The notes beneath the pieces are model-generated. The model was not told where the DNA came from and made no database searches. It worked only from the letters and a program-made list of their open reading frames with translations. A stretch of 64,000 nt of DNA, from the NCBI GenBank assembly GCA_012656075.1, contig JAAKBF010000056.1:248001-312000 (forward strand), in the 5' to 3' direction. Shown piece after piece: positions 34,451-45,434 of the stretch. Each line of letters opens with the position of its first letter. The stretch's first letter is position 1. This DNA comes from Phytophthora hibernalis (Eukaryota > Oomycota > Peronosporomycetes > Peronosporales > Peronosporaceae). Both the position numbers and the translations under genes were made by a program.

Positions 34451-35335
34451 TCAGTCGTCGCGGTTGCCGACCCAGTCTGCATCGGAGAAAGCTTCAAGTT
34501 GTGTGCCAAGTAGTCCATCGTACACGATGCCCACATCCTTCGTCTTCAACAGGTACCGCACCACCTTGATGCCGGCTTCCCAGTGCTTCTCACCGGGGTT
34601 CTCCAGGAAACGGCTCAGTTTGGCGACTGGTACCGAAATGTCGGGGCGCCAGTACATCAGACTTCCCACAAGCAATCGATAAGGCTTCGACTTCATCTTG
34701 GCTTTGTCTTCTTCAGTCTGTGCCTCGTCAGCCTTGGTCAGATGTACACCAGGTTCCAGTGGTGTCAGGCACGACTTTGCGTTTTCTTGACCGAACTTCT
34801 TGATGATCGACGTCGTGTACGCCTGCTGACTGATGGTCAATGATCTGCGCTCCATGTTGTAGTCAATCGCGATGCCGAGAATGAAGCGTGCCCTTCCGAG
34901 GTCCTTAATCCGGAACTTCTCGGCGATCCCGGCCTTCACTGACGTAATAACAGCTTTCTCACGCGAGGCAATCAACATGTCATCAACGTAGAGGCACACC
35001 ACGTACTCGTCGTCTCCATCTCGTCTCGTGTAGACACGGGTCAGCATCAGCAGCTGTAAATCCTTGTCGTTGAGGTGCTTGTCAATGGTCTCGTTCCACA
35101 CACGAGACGCCTGCTTGAGACCGTACAGACTTTGTAACAGTAGACACACGATGTCGACCTCGCCTTCAGCTTCAGCCAACGTCAGAAGCTCTCGAAGACC
35201 TTCTGGAAGTTCCATGTAGATCTCCTCTTCAAGCTTGCCGTACAGGAACGCGGTGTCGACGTCACACTGCTCGATCTCCATTCCGTCCGCGCAGCACTTT
35301 GCCATATTTGCACGGATCGAGTTCAAGTAAGCCAC
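34451..35335 (-). CDS. copia reverse transcriptase
   Basis: EQCDVDTAFLYGKLEEEIYM (first catalytic Asp), LYGLKQASRVWNETID, YVVCLYVDDMLIASREKAV (YVDD), RARFILGIAIDYN, KPYRLLVGSLMYW and LEAFSDADWVGNRDD. The upstream fingers (about 35340-35520) are readable only after a frame change (RHKARLVAKGYSQRHGIDYEE-like in the complement). Confidence 0.85.
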   Translation of the reverse strand: MAYLNSIRANMAKCCADGMEIEQCDVDTAFLYGKLEEEIYMELPEGLRELLTLAEAEGEVDIVCLLLQSLYGLKQASRVWNETIDKHLNDKDLQLLMLTRVYTRRDGDDEYVVCLYVDDMLIASREKAVITSVKAGIAEKFRIKDLGRARFILGIAIDYNMERRSLTISQQAYTTSIIKKFGQENAKSCLTPLEPGVHLTKADEAQTEEDKAKMKSKPYRLLVGSLMYWRPDISVPVAKLSRFLENPGEKHWEAGIKVVRYLLKTKDVGIVYDGLLGTQLEAFSDADWVGNRDD

Positions 35336-35521
35336 CGGCGAGACGTTTCCTCGTAATCGATGCCATGACGTTGCGAGTACCCTTTGGCGACCAGGCGAGC
35401 CTTGTGACGAACGACTTCCCCCTTCTTATTGCGCTTCAATTCGAATACCCAGCGGCAACCAATCGGGCGCTGGTGTCCTGGTCTTGGTACCAGCTTCCAA
35501 GTCTTGTTAGCAGTGAGCGAC

Positions 35522-36972
35522 TCAGCTCACTTGCAATAGTATTTTCCATGCGTCGCGGTCCGCGCTGTTCGTAGCTTCTGCGTACGACTTAAGGACATCC
35601 TCCGTTGCAGCCATTACTTGGCCGTCTTCAATGGCGAGCAGCTCGTCGCTTGGCATGGCACAACCCTGGGATACCTTTTGACGCTTGTTTCCAATGGCAG
35701 AAGGAGCAACCACCTGCTTCTTACGTCCTCCAGCTTCCTCCGGATCGTTGGTCTCTTCAATGTGTCGAGCACGCGAGCGAGTAATCATGGGATGATCCGG
35801 GCAGAAACGATTGCACCTTCTGTAAACACCTCATGTTGAAGTGGGATCATCTCATGATTACGGATGGTGAGAGTTCGGGACGGTTTATAGCTGGGAGCAG
35901 TAGCTTGAGGCACAGTGACATCATTCCCGCCATCGTTATCTTCATCATCGATCTCTGCCATGAAGTCATCCGGGCTAGTGGTCTCCATGAACTCGACAGT
36001 GCGAACGATTTGTACTTTTCCCGAGGCCACATTGAGTACGCCGTATCCTTTGACACCATCTTCGTAGCCCATGAATCGGCACTTGAAAGCCTTGGCGTCC
36101 AGCTTGCAGCGCTTCTCGTCAGCAATGTGTGCGTAGCCAAGTGCACCAAACACCTTCAGGTTCTTGAGCTGAGGTTTCTTCTGGTACACGATCTCGTACG
36201 GTGTCTTCACAGTCACAGTGTTGGGAATCCTGTTGATGATCCACGCAGACGTGTTGACTACTTCAGCCCACCACTTCTTGTCCATGCCCTCATGATCAAG
36301 CATGCAACGAGCCATCTCGACGAGGCTCCGGTTCATGCGCTCAGCAAGTCCATTTTTCTGGGGCGTGTACGGCACCGTCTTCTCATGGCGGATGCCTTCC
36401 TTGGTCATATACTCCTTGAAGAGTTGACCCGTGTACTCTCCGCCGTTGTCCGAGCGGAGACGCTTGATATTGTGACCGGTAGCGTTTTCCAAATCGGCCT
36501 TGAACATCTTGAGCTTCGCCAAGACTTCCGACTTCTTCGTCATGAAGTACACCGTGACATGACGTGAGTAGTCATCGATAAACGTGACGACGTACGTACA
36601 ACCACCAGGTGTCTTCGTCTGCATTGGCCCCATGACGTCTGAGTGGACAAGGTCCAGGACTCCCGCACTCTTGACGGTCTTCTCGGGCTTGTGAGGGAAG
36701 TTGTCCTCGTGCATCTTTCCCATGCAGCAACCTGCACAAACGTCCGCAGTCGTAGGTGCTTCCATAACCCGCGGCAACCCTTCTGCCATCGTGAGTAGCT
36801 GCTCGTAGCGCTTGTACGGGATGTGGCCTAGGCGTGCGTGCAACACGCTCCACGGCTCCTTACGAGGTGTCGTTGCAGCACGACACACCTCGCCCCCACT
36901 GTCTTCAGCTTGTAGACATTTCCACATCGCTTGGCCTCCATGACGTTTACGTCGCCAAAGCGAAAGACACAC
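35522..36972 (-). CDS. copia integrase and acidic linker
   Basis: HARLGHIPYKRYEQLL and CAGCCMGK (zinc-binding HHCC), LDLVHSDVMGP, FIDDYSRHVTVYFMTKKSE, RLRSDNGGEYTGQLF and QKNGLAERMNRSLVEMARCM give the DDE core. WWAEVVNTSAWIINRIPN and KNLKVFGALGYAHI follow. Then comes an acidic linker and a second frame (35522-35788) with ITRSRARHIEE and SYAEATNSADRDAW leading to RT. Confidence 0.88.
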
Positions 36973-37211
36973 TTGTACTTGCTGAACTCCGCCACGACGT
37001 CCTTCTCGGCCAGCTTCGCTACCGAGATGAGGCTTCCATCAACCTCAGGGATGTACAGAACATCCGACATCGTGACAGACGTCCCGTCCATCAGCTTCAA
37101 CACGACGGTGCCCATTGCAACTGCGTCGATCTTCGTGCCATCCGCGATCGTGATGCGGACTGGCGTCTTCAGCTCCTTCATGGACACGAACTTGTCCCGG
37201 ACGCTGGTCAT
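36828..37211 (-). CDS. copia aspartic protease region
   Basis: Just upstream the minus strand reads WLVDSGASSHM across a stop at 37250. The frame continues with TSVRDKFVSMKELKTPV, ITIADGTKIDAVAMGTVVLK, MSDVLYIPEVDGSLISV and the tail into GAG-pre-integrase. It processes the Gag-Pol precursor in active elements. Confidence 0.75.
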   Translation of the reverse strand: MTSVRDKFVSMKELKTPVRITIADGTKIDAVAMGTVVLKLMDGTSVTMSDVLYIPEVDGSLISVAKLAEKDVVAEFSKYKCVFRFGDVNVMEAKRCGNVYKLKTVGARCVVLQRHLVRSRGACCTHA

Positions 37212-37247
37212 GTGCGAGCTTGCACCAGAGTCAACGAGCCACTCTGT

Positions 37248-37998
37248 CTAGCTCATCGCACCCGTTGCCGTGAACGCGAAGTCGGAGGTCTCTCTTGCGA
37301 CTTGTCCACGTCCCTCGTCGGCCTTCTTCTTGCGGCACTCCGTTTGCTTGTGCCCCGGCTTCTCGCAGTAAACGCACTTGCCGGTGAACTTGCGCTTGCT
37401 GTAGTCCTTCTTGGCCACGAACGCCTTCTGTTGAGCCGATGACGATTCATCCGAGGCTTCAACACCAGAGAGAGCTTGGATCGCGTACGCCAACGTCATG
37501 TTAGGCGTATTCTCGAGGACGGTACTGATCATGCGGTACTCATCCGTCAGACTACCGAGCAGCAACACGAGCTGTCGGGTCTCATCCAAAGGCTCCCCGA
37601 TCGTCTCCATTTGCAAGACGATCTCCTTGAACTGGTCCACGCGAACCGCGTACCGGACTCCATCTTGAAGTTGTGCACCTTCTTGGTGACGAGGAGTCGG
37701 TTCTTCAGCGTGTTCCGGTTGAGCTGCTCCTCGAGCATGTGCCACGAGTCGACAGCCGATGTCGCTCCACGGATGTAGACTTGGTATGTGAGACTCACGT
37801 CTCCAGCGATCACACCAAGGGCTTTCAGATCGTCCATCTTCCAGTGTGTGCCGTGGAGCGATCGCTCAGCGCGTCGAACTCTGGCTTGATGATGTGGGCC
37901 AGTAGTCCCTTGCGCGAGAGCTTCATCCTCATGTTGAACTCCCAGTGGAAGTAGTCGCCTTCCAAGAGTTTGACAGTGTCAGCGTAGCTTGGGCTCAT
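37248..37998 (-). CDS. copia gag with CCHC zinc knuckle
   Basis: Starts at 37998 (MSPSYADTVKLLEGDYFHWE, FNMRMKLSRKGLLAHI), then YIRGATSAVDSWHMLEEQLN, NRLLVTKKVHNFKMESG, LVLLLGSLTDEYRMI and an intact knuckle CVYCEKPGHKQTEC. Two frame changes occur (about 37650 and 37840). The start codon lies inside the primer-binding site sequence. Confidence 0.8.
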
Positions 37999-38002
37999 AA
38001 CC
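37991..38002 (-). other. Primer-binding site (half tRNA-iMet type)
   Basis: The minus strand reads GGTTATGAGCCC next to the 5' LTR, complementary to the anticodon-loop region of initiator methionine tRNA, as known for copia-type half-tRNA priming. The gag ATG is within it. Confidence 0.7.
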
Positions 38003-38004
38003 TA

Positions 38005-38459
38005 TAGCGAATGCAGACGTAGCTTGGAAGTCGAGATGAGGGGTAGGAAGGAAATCCGAAAGTGAGTTCCATTAAGTTAGACGTCCTAGTCCTGCTTGCT
38101 CTCTCTTACACATGTAGTTCTCCTATCTCCCTGTTTTCACTTGATACAAATTATGCAACGGACACACCAAACTGCAACGGACACGGTCCGCGTATACAAT
38201 CACTTACGATTTGTATACTGCAACGGACACATCAAACTGCAACGGATACGGTCGGTCTCGTCAAAGCATATTCAAATCACCATCTGATGTGCAAGTTGAA
38301 GCCATCCGCCCAATCACCGTGCGCGATGCCAAAAGATCTGCCAATCAAATTACACCGTTCGTGGCTCCCCAATAGCTGCCCCCACAGGCCACACGCCCGG
38401 CACGCGCGGGACGTGTGCCTAGAGGTACTCAGCCGAGCAGACAACGAAGTGCAATCGCA
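38005..38459 (-). repeat. 5' LTR of the copia element
   Basis: Near-identical to 33575-34026. It is followed on the plus side by ATACACTGCAGG. Confidence 0.85.
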
Positions 38460-38467
38460 ATACACTG

Positions 38468-39485
38468 CAGGTGGCCATATTTGCTATGCGCTCACAAACA
38501 GTTTGCAAACATTACTGGTAGCGTTATCTGTACAGTTAATGTTTGTGCGAGGTGGTTGCAGTGCTGGATTGATGTCGCTTAGTCTAAACTATTATAATTA
38601 ACGACTGTCCGTTCTAGTGGACTACACTATACTTTACCACGCAACTCCTACCAACTTAAGATGTTGAATAAGAGTAAGTACCGTAAGTCAGGTTGGACTT
38701 TACTTTCGCATCCAAGGTTGCTACTGCTACTGCTTTGGTTCGATCTTGATGCTGGCGTTGCCGCCACCGAAGGTTCTCCATCATCTTTACCACAGGCATC
38801 GATTTTCAAATGCACGAGTATTATTGTAGGTTCTACTCAAAACTGCATTGGGTGATTGGTTGAATTTCCGGCGGTGAAACCGCCATGCAATGGCCAATCT
38901 GACTGCCAAATTCACCTAAGCCCGATTCGTACTTAATGTGACACATGTGCTGCTATGGGCGACTTCACAAATGACTTCTAATTTGTATGTGGCGGTTAAG
39001 CGAACCGCCGAAGATCTGCAAATTTGGACGGAATTCACAATACATTCATGCAACATCAAATAGAAAAAACGTTATAATCTCAACACAGGTACCGATTTTA
39101 AAAGTAATTTCTGTATTTGCTACACTAAATGTTTGTAAGGGACCCTTCCGAAAATGGTACGGCGTCACAAATCTATATTGGCAGATCTTTGATTTACGGA
39201 AAATGGGACATCATTCGGATAGCTTCGTTACTCTGTAATAAATTTCAGAGAACTACTTCGAATTATACCTTTCATGCCGAGCTGTGCGATCCGTCACTTA
39301 TTGATCAAATAGCCCCCATCTAGTGTTAAAGGAATGTTCACACGAATGCTGCATCAAATTCGTAATTGATGATGCTATGGCTTTGAGTACATGTGCTCGC
39401 ACGATACATGTATTAATACCGGTAGTCTCAACTAATTGACAGATCAGCTCGTGCCCTGATCCAAGTCGTCTTAGTTTGACTCTTT
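38468..39485. other. Non-coding; weak 64-residue ORF at 38661-38855
   Basis: No family recognised. The short plus frame at 38661 has a hydrophobic LLLLLLWF core that could mimic a signal anchor but no other support. A fragment of repeat R1 (AAACAGTTTGCAAAC) is near 38495. Confidence 0.35.
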
Positions 39486-39770
39486 AGAGGATCTTGCGAA
39501 CAATTGGTTAAAGCAAAAATACTTCTTCATAGAAGCATAACATGGTTGATCGACGTGCGGTACCACAACAGTCTCGTCCTGACCATAGTATCGTGACTTC
39601 AAGAAGTGCTAGGAGCGTTGCAATTGAAGTCATTCGAAGTCCAAGTGACGCGGTTACGACAAATTAATAGCTACAGTGTAACCAAACGTTGATTTTCTAA
39701 TTCGAAACATTCAACACGAGCGTTCCTTTTTAGTGAATCACGGGATTCAGCCTTCGTTCAACCACCTCGA

Positions 39771-40325
39771 CTACTTGGATTTCTTGGCCTTCTTAGCGTC
39801 CCAAAATGTTTTGTACTTCTGCCACAAGATAAAATCGGTATTCCTGTTCAGGTTGACCCAACCTGCCATGTTGCCACTACTCTTCATCCTGTTCGCAATC
39901 GCCACGGTTGTTTCGAGGTGCAGCGCGTTGAACAGGTGGTCGGGGGAAATTTTATTCCTGTATAGCGTGGAGGGCTTAGTCCTTTTCTCAAAGATTAACT
40001 TGGTCGCCAGCACTGTTTTCTTGATATCGATCTCACCCTGGGACGGCTTTTTGCCGAAGCTCGCGATCCAGATTCTCATTTTCTTAACGATATCGGATAT
40101 ACCTCTCTCTTCCTCGTCCGAGTGGGTTGTGTCAACTTTAGACGATTGAGCTCTCAGGAAACGTTGACGGTTGATTTGCGTTTGGGCAGCATTGTGAGAT
40201 TGAACCAGGTCTGATGGAGACAACTTTACCGAGTTGAACGTGTCCTTCGTTGATGATGTCGAGATGGTATCACAACTTGCGAGAAGCGCAGCGAAGGCGA
40301 GACATAGCAAGCAGTAGAAGCGCAT
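39771..40325 (-). CDS. RxLR-EER effector copy 3 (intact)
   Basis: 184 residues from ATG at 40325, chosen because a strong signal peptide (MRFYCLLCLAFAALLASC) starts there; the same frame stays open upstream without function. RFLR is at 55-58 and EEER at 71-74. The effector part is helical and charged, with W86, W156, W168 and Y171 in a pattern compatible with a WY-type fold, ending in a Lys-rich tail. Such proteins are secreted from the pathogen and act in plant cells. Only uninterrupted copy of the four related effectors. It faces copy 4 head to head about 3.9 kb away. Its 3' flank matches that of copy 1. Host target unknown. Confidence 0.9.
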   Translation of the reverse strand: MRFYCLLCLAFAALLASCDTISTSSTKDTFNSVKLSPSDLVQSHNAAQTQINRQRFLRAQSSKVDTTHSDEEERGISDIVKKMRIWIASFGKKPSQGEIDIKKTVLATKLIFEKRTKPSTLYRNKISPDHLFNALHLETTVAIANRMKSSGNMAGWVNLNRNTDFILWQKYKTFWDAKKAKKSK

Positions 40326-40384
40326 GGTTTCTTGGGCGTGCTTGAAAGGGTTACTCTGCTCGGGGAGGAGGTCGTTTCGACTTG

Positions 40385-40402
40385 AAAGGAAATTTTGAAC
40401 TG
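40385..40402 (-). promoter_or_regulatory. Putative initiator of RxLR copy 3
   Basis: On the minus strand TGTCAGTTCAAAATTTCC lies about 65 bp upstream of the ATG and resembles the oomycete Inr TCATTYYNCAWTTT with one or two mismatches. Confidence 0.45.
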
Positions 40403-40489
40403 ACAAAAATCGACGAATTTGCGGCGAATCCAGGGATCGCAGGGCAACACGCAAACACAAACCTCACTCTCTGTTCGGGACTACCGTAA

Positions 40490-40625
40490 TACATTGTTCA
40501 TCTTTTGTGTTTACGCGATGCTACAATTCTACATGTACTAGTATTAGAATGAAGCAAAACGGAATCCGTAGGAGAATGCAACATTTTTAGCGTCGCGGCA
40601 AACCTGCAAACCTCCAGTTAGTAAC
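40490..40625. repeat. Upstream inverted-repeat arm of the second effector pair
   Basis: GTTCATCTTTTGTGTTTACG, GCGATGCTACAATT and GCAAAACGGAATCCGTAGG are the reverse complement of 43995-44100 upstream of copy 4. The two effectors therefore share promoter-distal sequence in mirror image. Confidence 0.8.
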
Positions 40626-43129
40626 TTCATTCAGTATTCTTGTACACAGAAGGCAGGTTCGGTCGATCTATTTACATGCTACTTATAGGCAAGGCCTCTG
40701 ATCTGTCAAATGAGCGCCAGTGTTGCCAGTAACTGATCGCAACTGGTTCCCGTAATTTGGTGAAACGCTCTCAAGGCACGCGTGAAGTCTGGCTCCATGG
40801 ATCACAGTGTCAGCTCCGCGGTGCTCTCACTTTGCAAACACTCGCAATTGCCGTAGTCCTGTTTCTCAGAAGCCCAGCGCTGGGTACAAAATGTGGCCTT
40901 ACTGAAAGACGACTTCATTTAGAGCGCTATTTGGCATACTGTTGTCATTATTATATGCCATACCCGCTTCCATTTCCGTCATCGTAAAATTTCTCTTGAA
41001 ATTGAAGTCGGCGATTCCGAGGAATGTCGGTGCTTAGTGTTCGCACGAACACTAACTGTAGTGCTAAGACTACTGTTTGCGAACTGTTTGTTAGTACAGT
41101 ATATACATGCACTAATACACCGTTGATCCAACATGGTCCTATACTTATATCAGGATTAGCATGATATCAACATTGTCAGACAGAGGGCATGTATCAGGAT
41201 TATTGATACTCCAAGGACTCCAAGTTGATAGCAGCTATTATAATACAGTATCTAATACCAGACAAGGGGACAAAAATCGTGCCAAAACCTAGCAAATCTG
41301 CACACAATTAACTAAATACCGACTTCCTCGGCTTATAGTGGACACCCTACGTACCGGTACAGTGTACCACTTTGAAAAAGTGACCTTCCGATTTTGTCTA
41401 CTGTTAATGATACCGGTATTAGTACTTAAGGCGACTCCTATGTTTGGCGATGATGAACGACTGCTGTTTGACTCGTTACGTAAACGTACCGGTAGTGTGC
41501 TACAGTGCAGGCGGTACGTACCGGGCGATTAACAAGTCCATTCCGGTTAACAAGCTATATGTAGCATTCGAGAACAGTTGCATTGTAGTTCGGGCTAATT
41601 ATTAATAACTATGGCAGCATGATGCTGCCAGCATCTCAATCAGCGCATCCACGCCCGTGCAATGGTCAGGTGGTACAGCCGCTTCGCGATTTGGGTATTA
41701 CAGTAGACACATGCGGCAGATCATAGCAGTCCCAGCGACTTCTGGCAGGGAGGGTCTTGTGGTAACCTGCACGACAACGCGGTACATGCTGCCAGCGCCA
41801 ATAGTTATAATAGTACTGCTAGATTTAGGATCATATGAGAACAGCGAGCTCGAATACTCTACGCGGCGCCATCAGATATAGGGGCTGCAGACAGGTAGCG
41901 CGCACACCCACCAACGAAGCAGGCAACCAGAGAAGGACGGGAGAATCTCTAAATAAATGACTGACAGTCGCGGGAGGATAATCGCCATACCGGTACGCAT
42001 ACTAGTACATTTGTGTCGAAATAATTGCTCCAGAACTTATAAGCCGAGGCGGCGAGAGGGCTCAAATACTGCAATGTGATTAGACACTCTTATACGCCGG
42101 TGTCCACTATAAGCCGAGGAAATCGGTATGGACATTTTCTCCAAAAGGTGAGCTCTCTCCGGCATAGGTTAGAGTTCAGCCTGCGCTTTGCACCCCAATA
42201 CCGTATTTCACTGAAAGTTTTGCTAAAATCAGAAACTATGCAAAAAAATATATTTTATGGCCGAAAGTAGGTTTAACGGGTTTTACCGAATAGGCCATTA
42301 ATGACCTGTAATGAACGGCATCCACCATTGTTAAGGATGAGATTTGCAAAACACGCCATATTTAATTAGGAGGTTGTGATTGGATAAAATTTCAATCTGG
42401 GCGATCAAATTTTGTGCTCATACAATCCCAAAGACACACTGTAATGTACATAATCCAACGCACTATCAAAATCGATGCACTCTAATTAAAAAGGACTTCA
42501 TTATTGTGAATTGTGACGGCTACGGAATCTATTCATTTCGGCGTTGTGACGTTAAACCAAAACCGCGACTAAGTAATCAACACACGGTTAAAACCGCAAG
42601 GACCGGGAGCGCCGTTTAAGACAAATTGCGTTCAAACCGAGTACATATTGACAAAACCCGGCCTGATTTGATACCTGTAGGCCAGCATTGAATGTGCCAC
42701 TCTCTTCAGGCGTATTTTATTGTCGGGGATTTGCCGGTCGTTGTACTTGTATCAGGATCCAGCATACAGCCGCTTTGGAATTTGCGAATGGATGCGGATT
42801 AATGATACCGTCCAAAACGCTGCCCAATCCGAACCCCTGAGTATACAGGTGTATCAAATCTGACTAACATGTACGTGAAGTTAGGTGGTATATTCTAGCG
42901 TATGCTCTCGAATCACTTGTTCCAACTGGTGTCTCAACGAGTCATTTCAAACTAGATTTGGTTTTAAACTCATTCCTTTTTCCTCCCAGTTACCAAGCTT
43001 CCTATCCTCCATCGCTTCGAAATTTATCGTTTAAAACTGTTGGAAGCACAAACAGACAAGCAACACCACTTTATTACCATGGTATTTTAAAAGTTAGTGT
43101 GTACTTCGTAGTAAAATTCACAAACATGT
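40626..43129. other. Non-coding region between effectors 3 and 4
   Basis: No gene recognised. It contains the inverted-repeat element described separately, an R1 fragment near 41060, and several TACCGGTA palindromes (41353, 41410, 41990). Confidence 0.45.
41315..42130. mobile_element. Non-autonomous TIR element (~0.8 kb)
   Basis: ATACCGACTTCC followed by CTCGGCTTATAGTGGACACC (from 41328) is mirrored by GGTGTCCACTATAAGCCGAG (42099-42118) and GAAATCGGTAT. The inverted termini match over about 30 bp with one mismatch. A third partial copy of the terminus (CTTATAAGCCGAGG) is at 42037. No transposase. Family uncertain. Confidence 0.65.
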
Positions 43130-44050
43130 AGGCGGAGTACGCTACCGGTGCCAGACAATTGGCGCAGTTGGGGATCCAGAAGGCAGGAAATAAACACGAA
43201 CGAATCAGGCGGCCAGATGAGCACATCATTACGTTTCGTCGGATGGGCTGCCTGTCAGCAGTAGATTGACCGTCACAGCATACCGGTACATGTTGCTATG
43301 ACCGTCACAGCATACATGTTGATATTGAATAAAATAAACGGTGCTTCACAATCAATTTGTGCCAGCATGATTGTCGGGTGCTCAACACTGAATTAAACCG
43401 GCAATAAAGTTAAGCAACGCTAAGCTTATTAATACTGTGGAGGTTTACAAGCAACCGGTACTTACTTAGAACATCTCCACCGGTTGGCGGCAATGTAGGC
43501 TATAAAATGGCGTTTGTCGGCCATTTGCCAACGTGCTGGTGAACCTTTTCTAGCACGCCCAAGGCAGTACCAGTAACAGCCGATTCATAGACAAATGCTG
43601 CGATCGGTGCTGCTAGAAGTGCTACAAGTCGACGTGGTGGAGGTGTTAGCCGCTGAAATTCTATTTGAATCGATTCTAGATGAGCAGGCGACCTTCTTCG
43701 GGCGGTAGAATCCTTTATCGTTCTTGCTGTGTGCTGGCAGCACTGCTGCTGAGTTTTGTCGACTTCAGCAGAAATCCCGACAAAGTTGTTGACTTTTATG
43801 TCGGAATCGTCGCTATGGAAAAGTTATTGAGTTTTTCCCAACCGATGGATAGCCGGAAAATGGTGGCTTGGCAAATTGTTTGGCAAAATTTGCATTTGAC
43901 TAAAAGTTTTCCAACCGGTGGAGATGCTCTTCTCCACCGGTTGGAAAACTTTGGGGATGCTCTTCTCCACCGGTTGGAAAACGTTTAGTCAGCAGCTTCG
44001 CCGTGACGCTCAAAACTGTTGCATTATCCTACGGATACCGTTTTGCTTCA
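43130..44050. repeat. Copy of the effector-1 upstream segment (matches 11135-11430), split by a MITE
   Basis: CAGGCGGCCAGATGA, GGTGCTTCACA, CCAGCATGAT and ATTATCCTACGGATACCG occur collinearly with 11135-11430. The inserted MITE interrupts the match at ACTTAG. Confidence 0.75.
43470..43984. mobile_element. MITE with TTAG duplication (empty site known)
   Basis: The uninterrupted sequence at about 11375 reads TACTTAGTCAGCAG. Here ACTTAG (43464-43469) is followed by 515 bp and then TTAGTCAGCAG (from 43985). The insert ends in CTCCACCGGTTGG-type repeats and carries a short tandem repeat, CTCTTCTCCACCGGTTGG, at 43927-43980. A 102-residue frame inside is not considered a gene. Confidence 0.8.
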
Positions 44051-44191
44051 TACTAATACATATATAATTGTAGCATCGCGTAAACACAAAAGATGAACTA
44101 TGTATTACGGTAGACCCGAACAGAGAGTAAGGTTTGTGTTTTTGCGTGTTGCCCTGCGATCCCTGGATTCGCCTCAAACTCCTCGATTTTT

Positions 44192-44208
44192 GTCAGTTCA
44201 AAATTTCC
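44192..44208 (+). promoter_or_regulatory. Putative initiator of RxLR copy 4
   Basis: GTCAGTTCAAAATTTCC about 75 bp before the ATG resembles the oomycete Inr consensus and is identical to that of copy 3. Confidence 0.45.
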
Positions 44209-44270
44209 TTTCAAGTCCAAACCACCTCTTTCCCAAACAGAGTACACCTTTCAAGCACGCACAAGAAATC

Positions 44271-44814
44271 ATGCGCTTCTACTGCTTGCTATGTCTCGCC
44301 TTCGCTGTGTTCCTCTCTAGTGGTGATGCTATCTCGACATCGTCAACGAAGGACACGTCCAACTATGTTAAGATGCCTTTATCGAACCTCGTTCAAGCTC
44401 GCAATGCTGCCCAAACTCAAATTAACCCTCGACGTTTCCTGAGAGCTCAATCGTCTAAAGGTGACACAACCCTCTCGGACGAAGAAGAGAGTATCTCCGA
44501 CGTCGTTAAGAAAACGAGAACCTGGATCGCAAATTCTGGCAGACAGTCTAAGGTGGACTACGACATTGAGAAAACAGTGAAGGCGACTGATTTGCATCTT
44601 CGGGGCATGGCAGATCTCCCCACTTTACGGGAATAAAATCACCCCAGAACACCTCTTCAACGCGCTGCACCTAGAAAAACAAGTGAAGTTGGCGAATCAG
44701 CTGCAAGGAGCCGCTTACACAAAGGCCTGGTATTGGCTGCAACGGAATCCCAAATACAAGTTGTGGGCCGAGTACAACACGTTTTGGACTCTGAAGGCCA
44801 ACACACCACTGTAA
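44271..44814 (+). pseudogene. RxLR effector copy 4 (two-base frameshift, EER altered)
   Basis: ATG at 44271, signal peptide MRFYCLLCLAFAVFLSSGD, RFLR retained, but the EER position reads EEES, so the EER box lost its Arg. The middle is KTRTWIANSGRQSKVDYDIE, as in copy 2. Compared with copy 2, two bases are missing at about 44623 (CCACTTTACG versus CCACTCTTTACG), so the frame ends early at GGGAATAA. Downstream, the W/Y-rich C-terminus (KAWYWLQRNPKYK) is still readable to a stop at 44812-44814. A two-base loss is not a simple homopolymer undercall, so this copy is the best candidate for a true pseudogene. Confidence 0.85.
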
Positions 44815-45214
44815 CAGAGGTAGCAAAACGAAGTCTTGTGATCCATTGAAGAGCATACAGAGCAAATTTGAATATTTTGGCGCCAGCGCCAACTTATTGC
44901 GGTAATGTTCTGCGGAGCATGTACAATCAAAAATACATGTACAAACTTCACTCCGACGTGAGGAAAAAGCACTGAACTTCCTTCTTTTTATCGCAAAGCA
45001 ACCATGCGCACATTTGTCAACTTCAAGTTTAAAAACTGCCGTATTTAAATTTCTACAAGTGCACTCTACTCGATACTTCCACGCACGGGTTCTTCAGTCG
45101 ACGGCAATGTGTCTAAAAACATGCAAGACAGCGATATTGTAGTGACATGATGCCCACATAATTTTGGATCGTCATGATTGTTTTCTTACCTGTGCCGATT
45201 GGAGACCATCAGAT

Positions 45215-45400
45215 CGCGTGATGGTAACCTCAGTTTCTTCTTCAGAATACTGTAGACTTGTGCATCATTTCAACGTGTATAGAACAACGGGGCTAAGCTT
45301 TCGATCGGTACACCCTTCGTATGTAGTGCGCATCAACAGTAGCATATTCCGATTGGTATTGTCTTCGTGTGTAGTGCGCAGCAAACATAAAATATTTACT
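45215..45400. repeat. Dispersed repeat (inverted relative to 16850-17060)
   Basis: Reverse-complement match described at 16850-17060. It begins about 400 bp downstream of effector copy 4. No coding capacity. Confidence 0.6.
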
Positions 45401-45434
45401 ATTTTTAGAGGAATTGCATACCACAAGAAAATGG

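Larger units (their letters stand above)
33575..38459 (-). mobile_element. Nearly complete Ty1/copia LTR retrotransposon
   Basis: Two LTRs of about 452 bp (33575-34026 and about 38005-38459) are very similar, with a few differences (for example GATCTGCCAATCTGATTACA versus GATCTGCCAATCAAATTACA). The element reads right to left: PBS, gag, protease, integrase, RT, RNase H, polypurine tract. CACTG lies 3 bp outside both LTR ends (33567-33571; 38463-38467), a possible target duplication. Frameshifts interrupt pol. Confidence 0.9.

Noticed and set aside
43680..43988. 102-residue frame with a hydrophobic segment as a secreted protein
   Set aside because: It lies wholly inside a TTAG-flanked MITE and its C-terminus is a DNA tandem repeat.
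44100..44270. Upstream in-frame extension of RxLR copy 4 (and of copy 3) as the true N-terminus
   Set aside because: The signal peptide begins at the internal ATG shared by all four copies, and an initiator-like site lies between.
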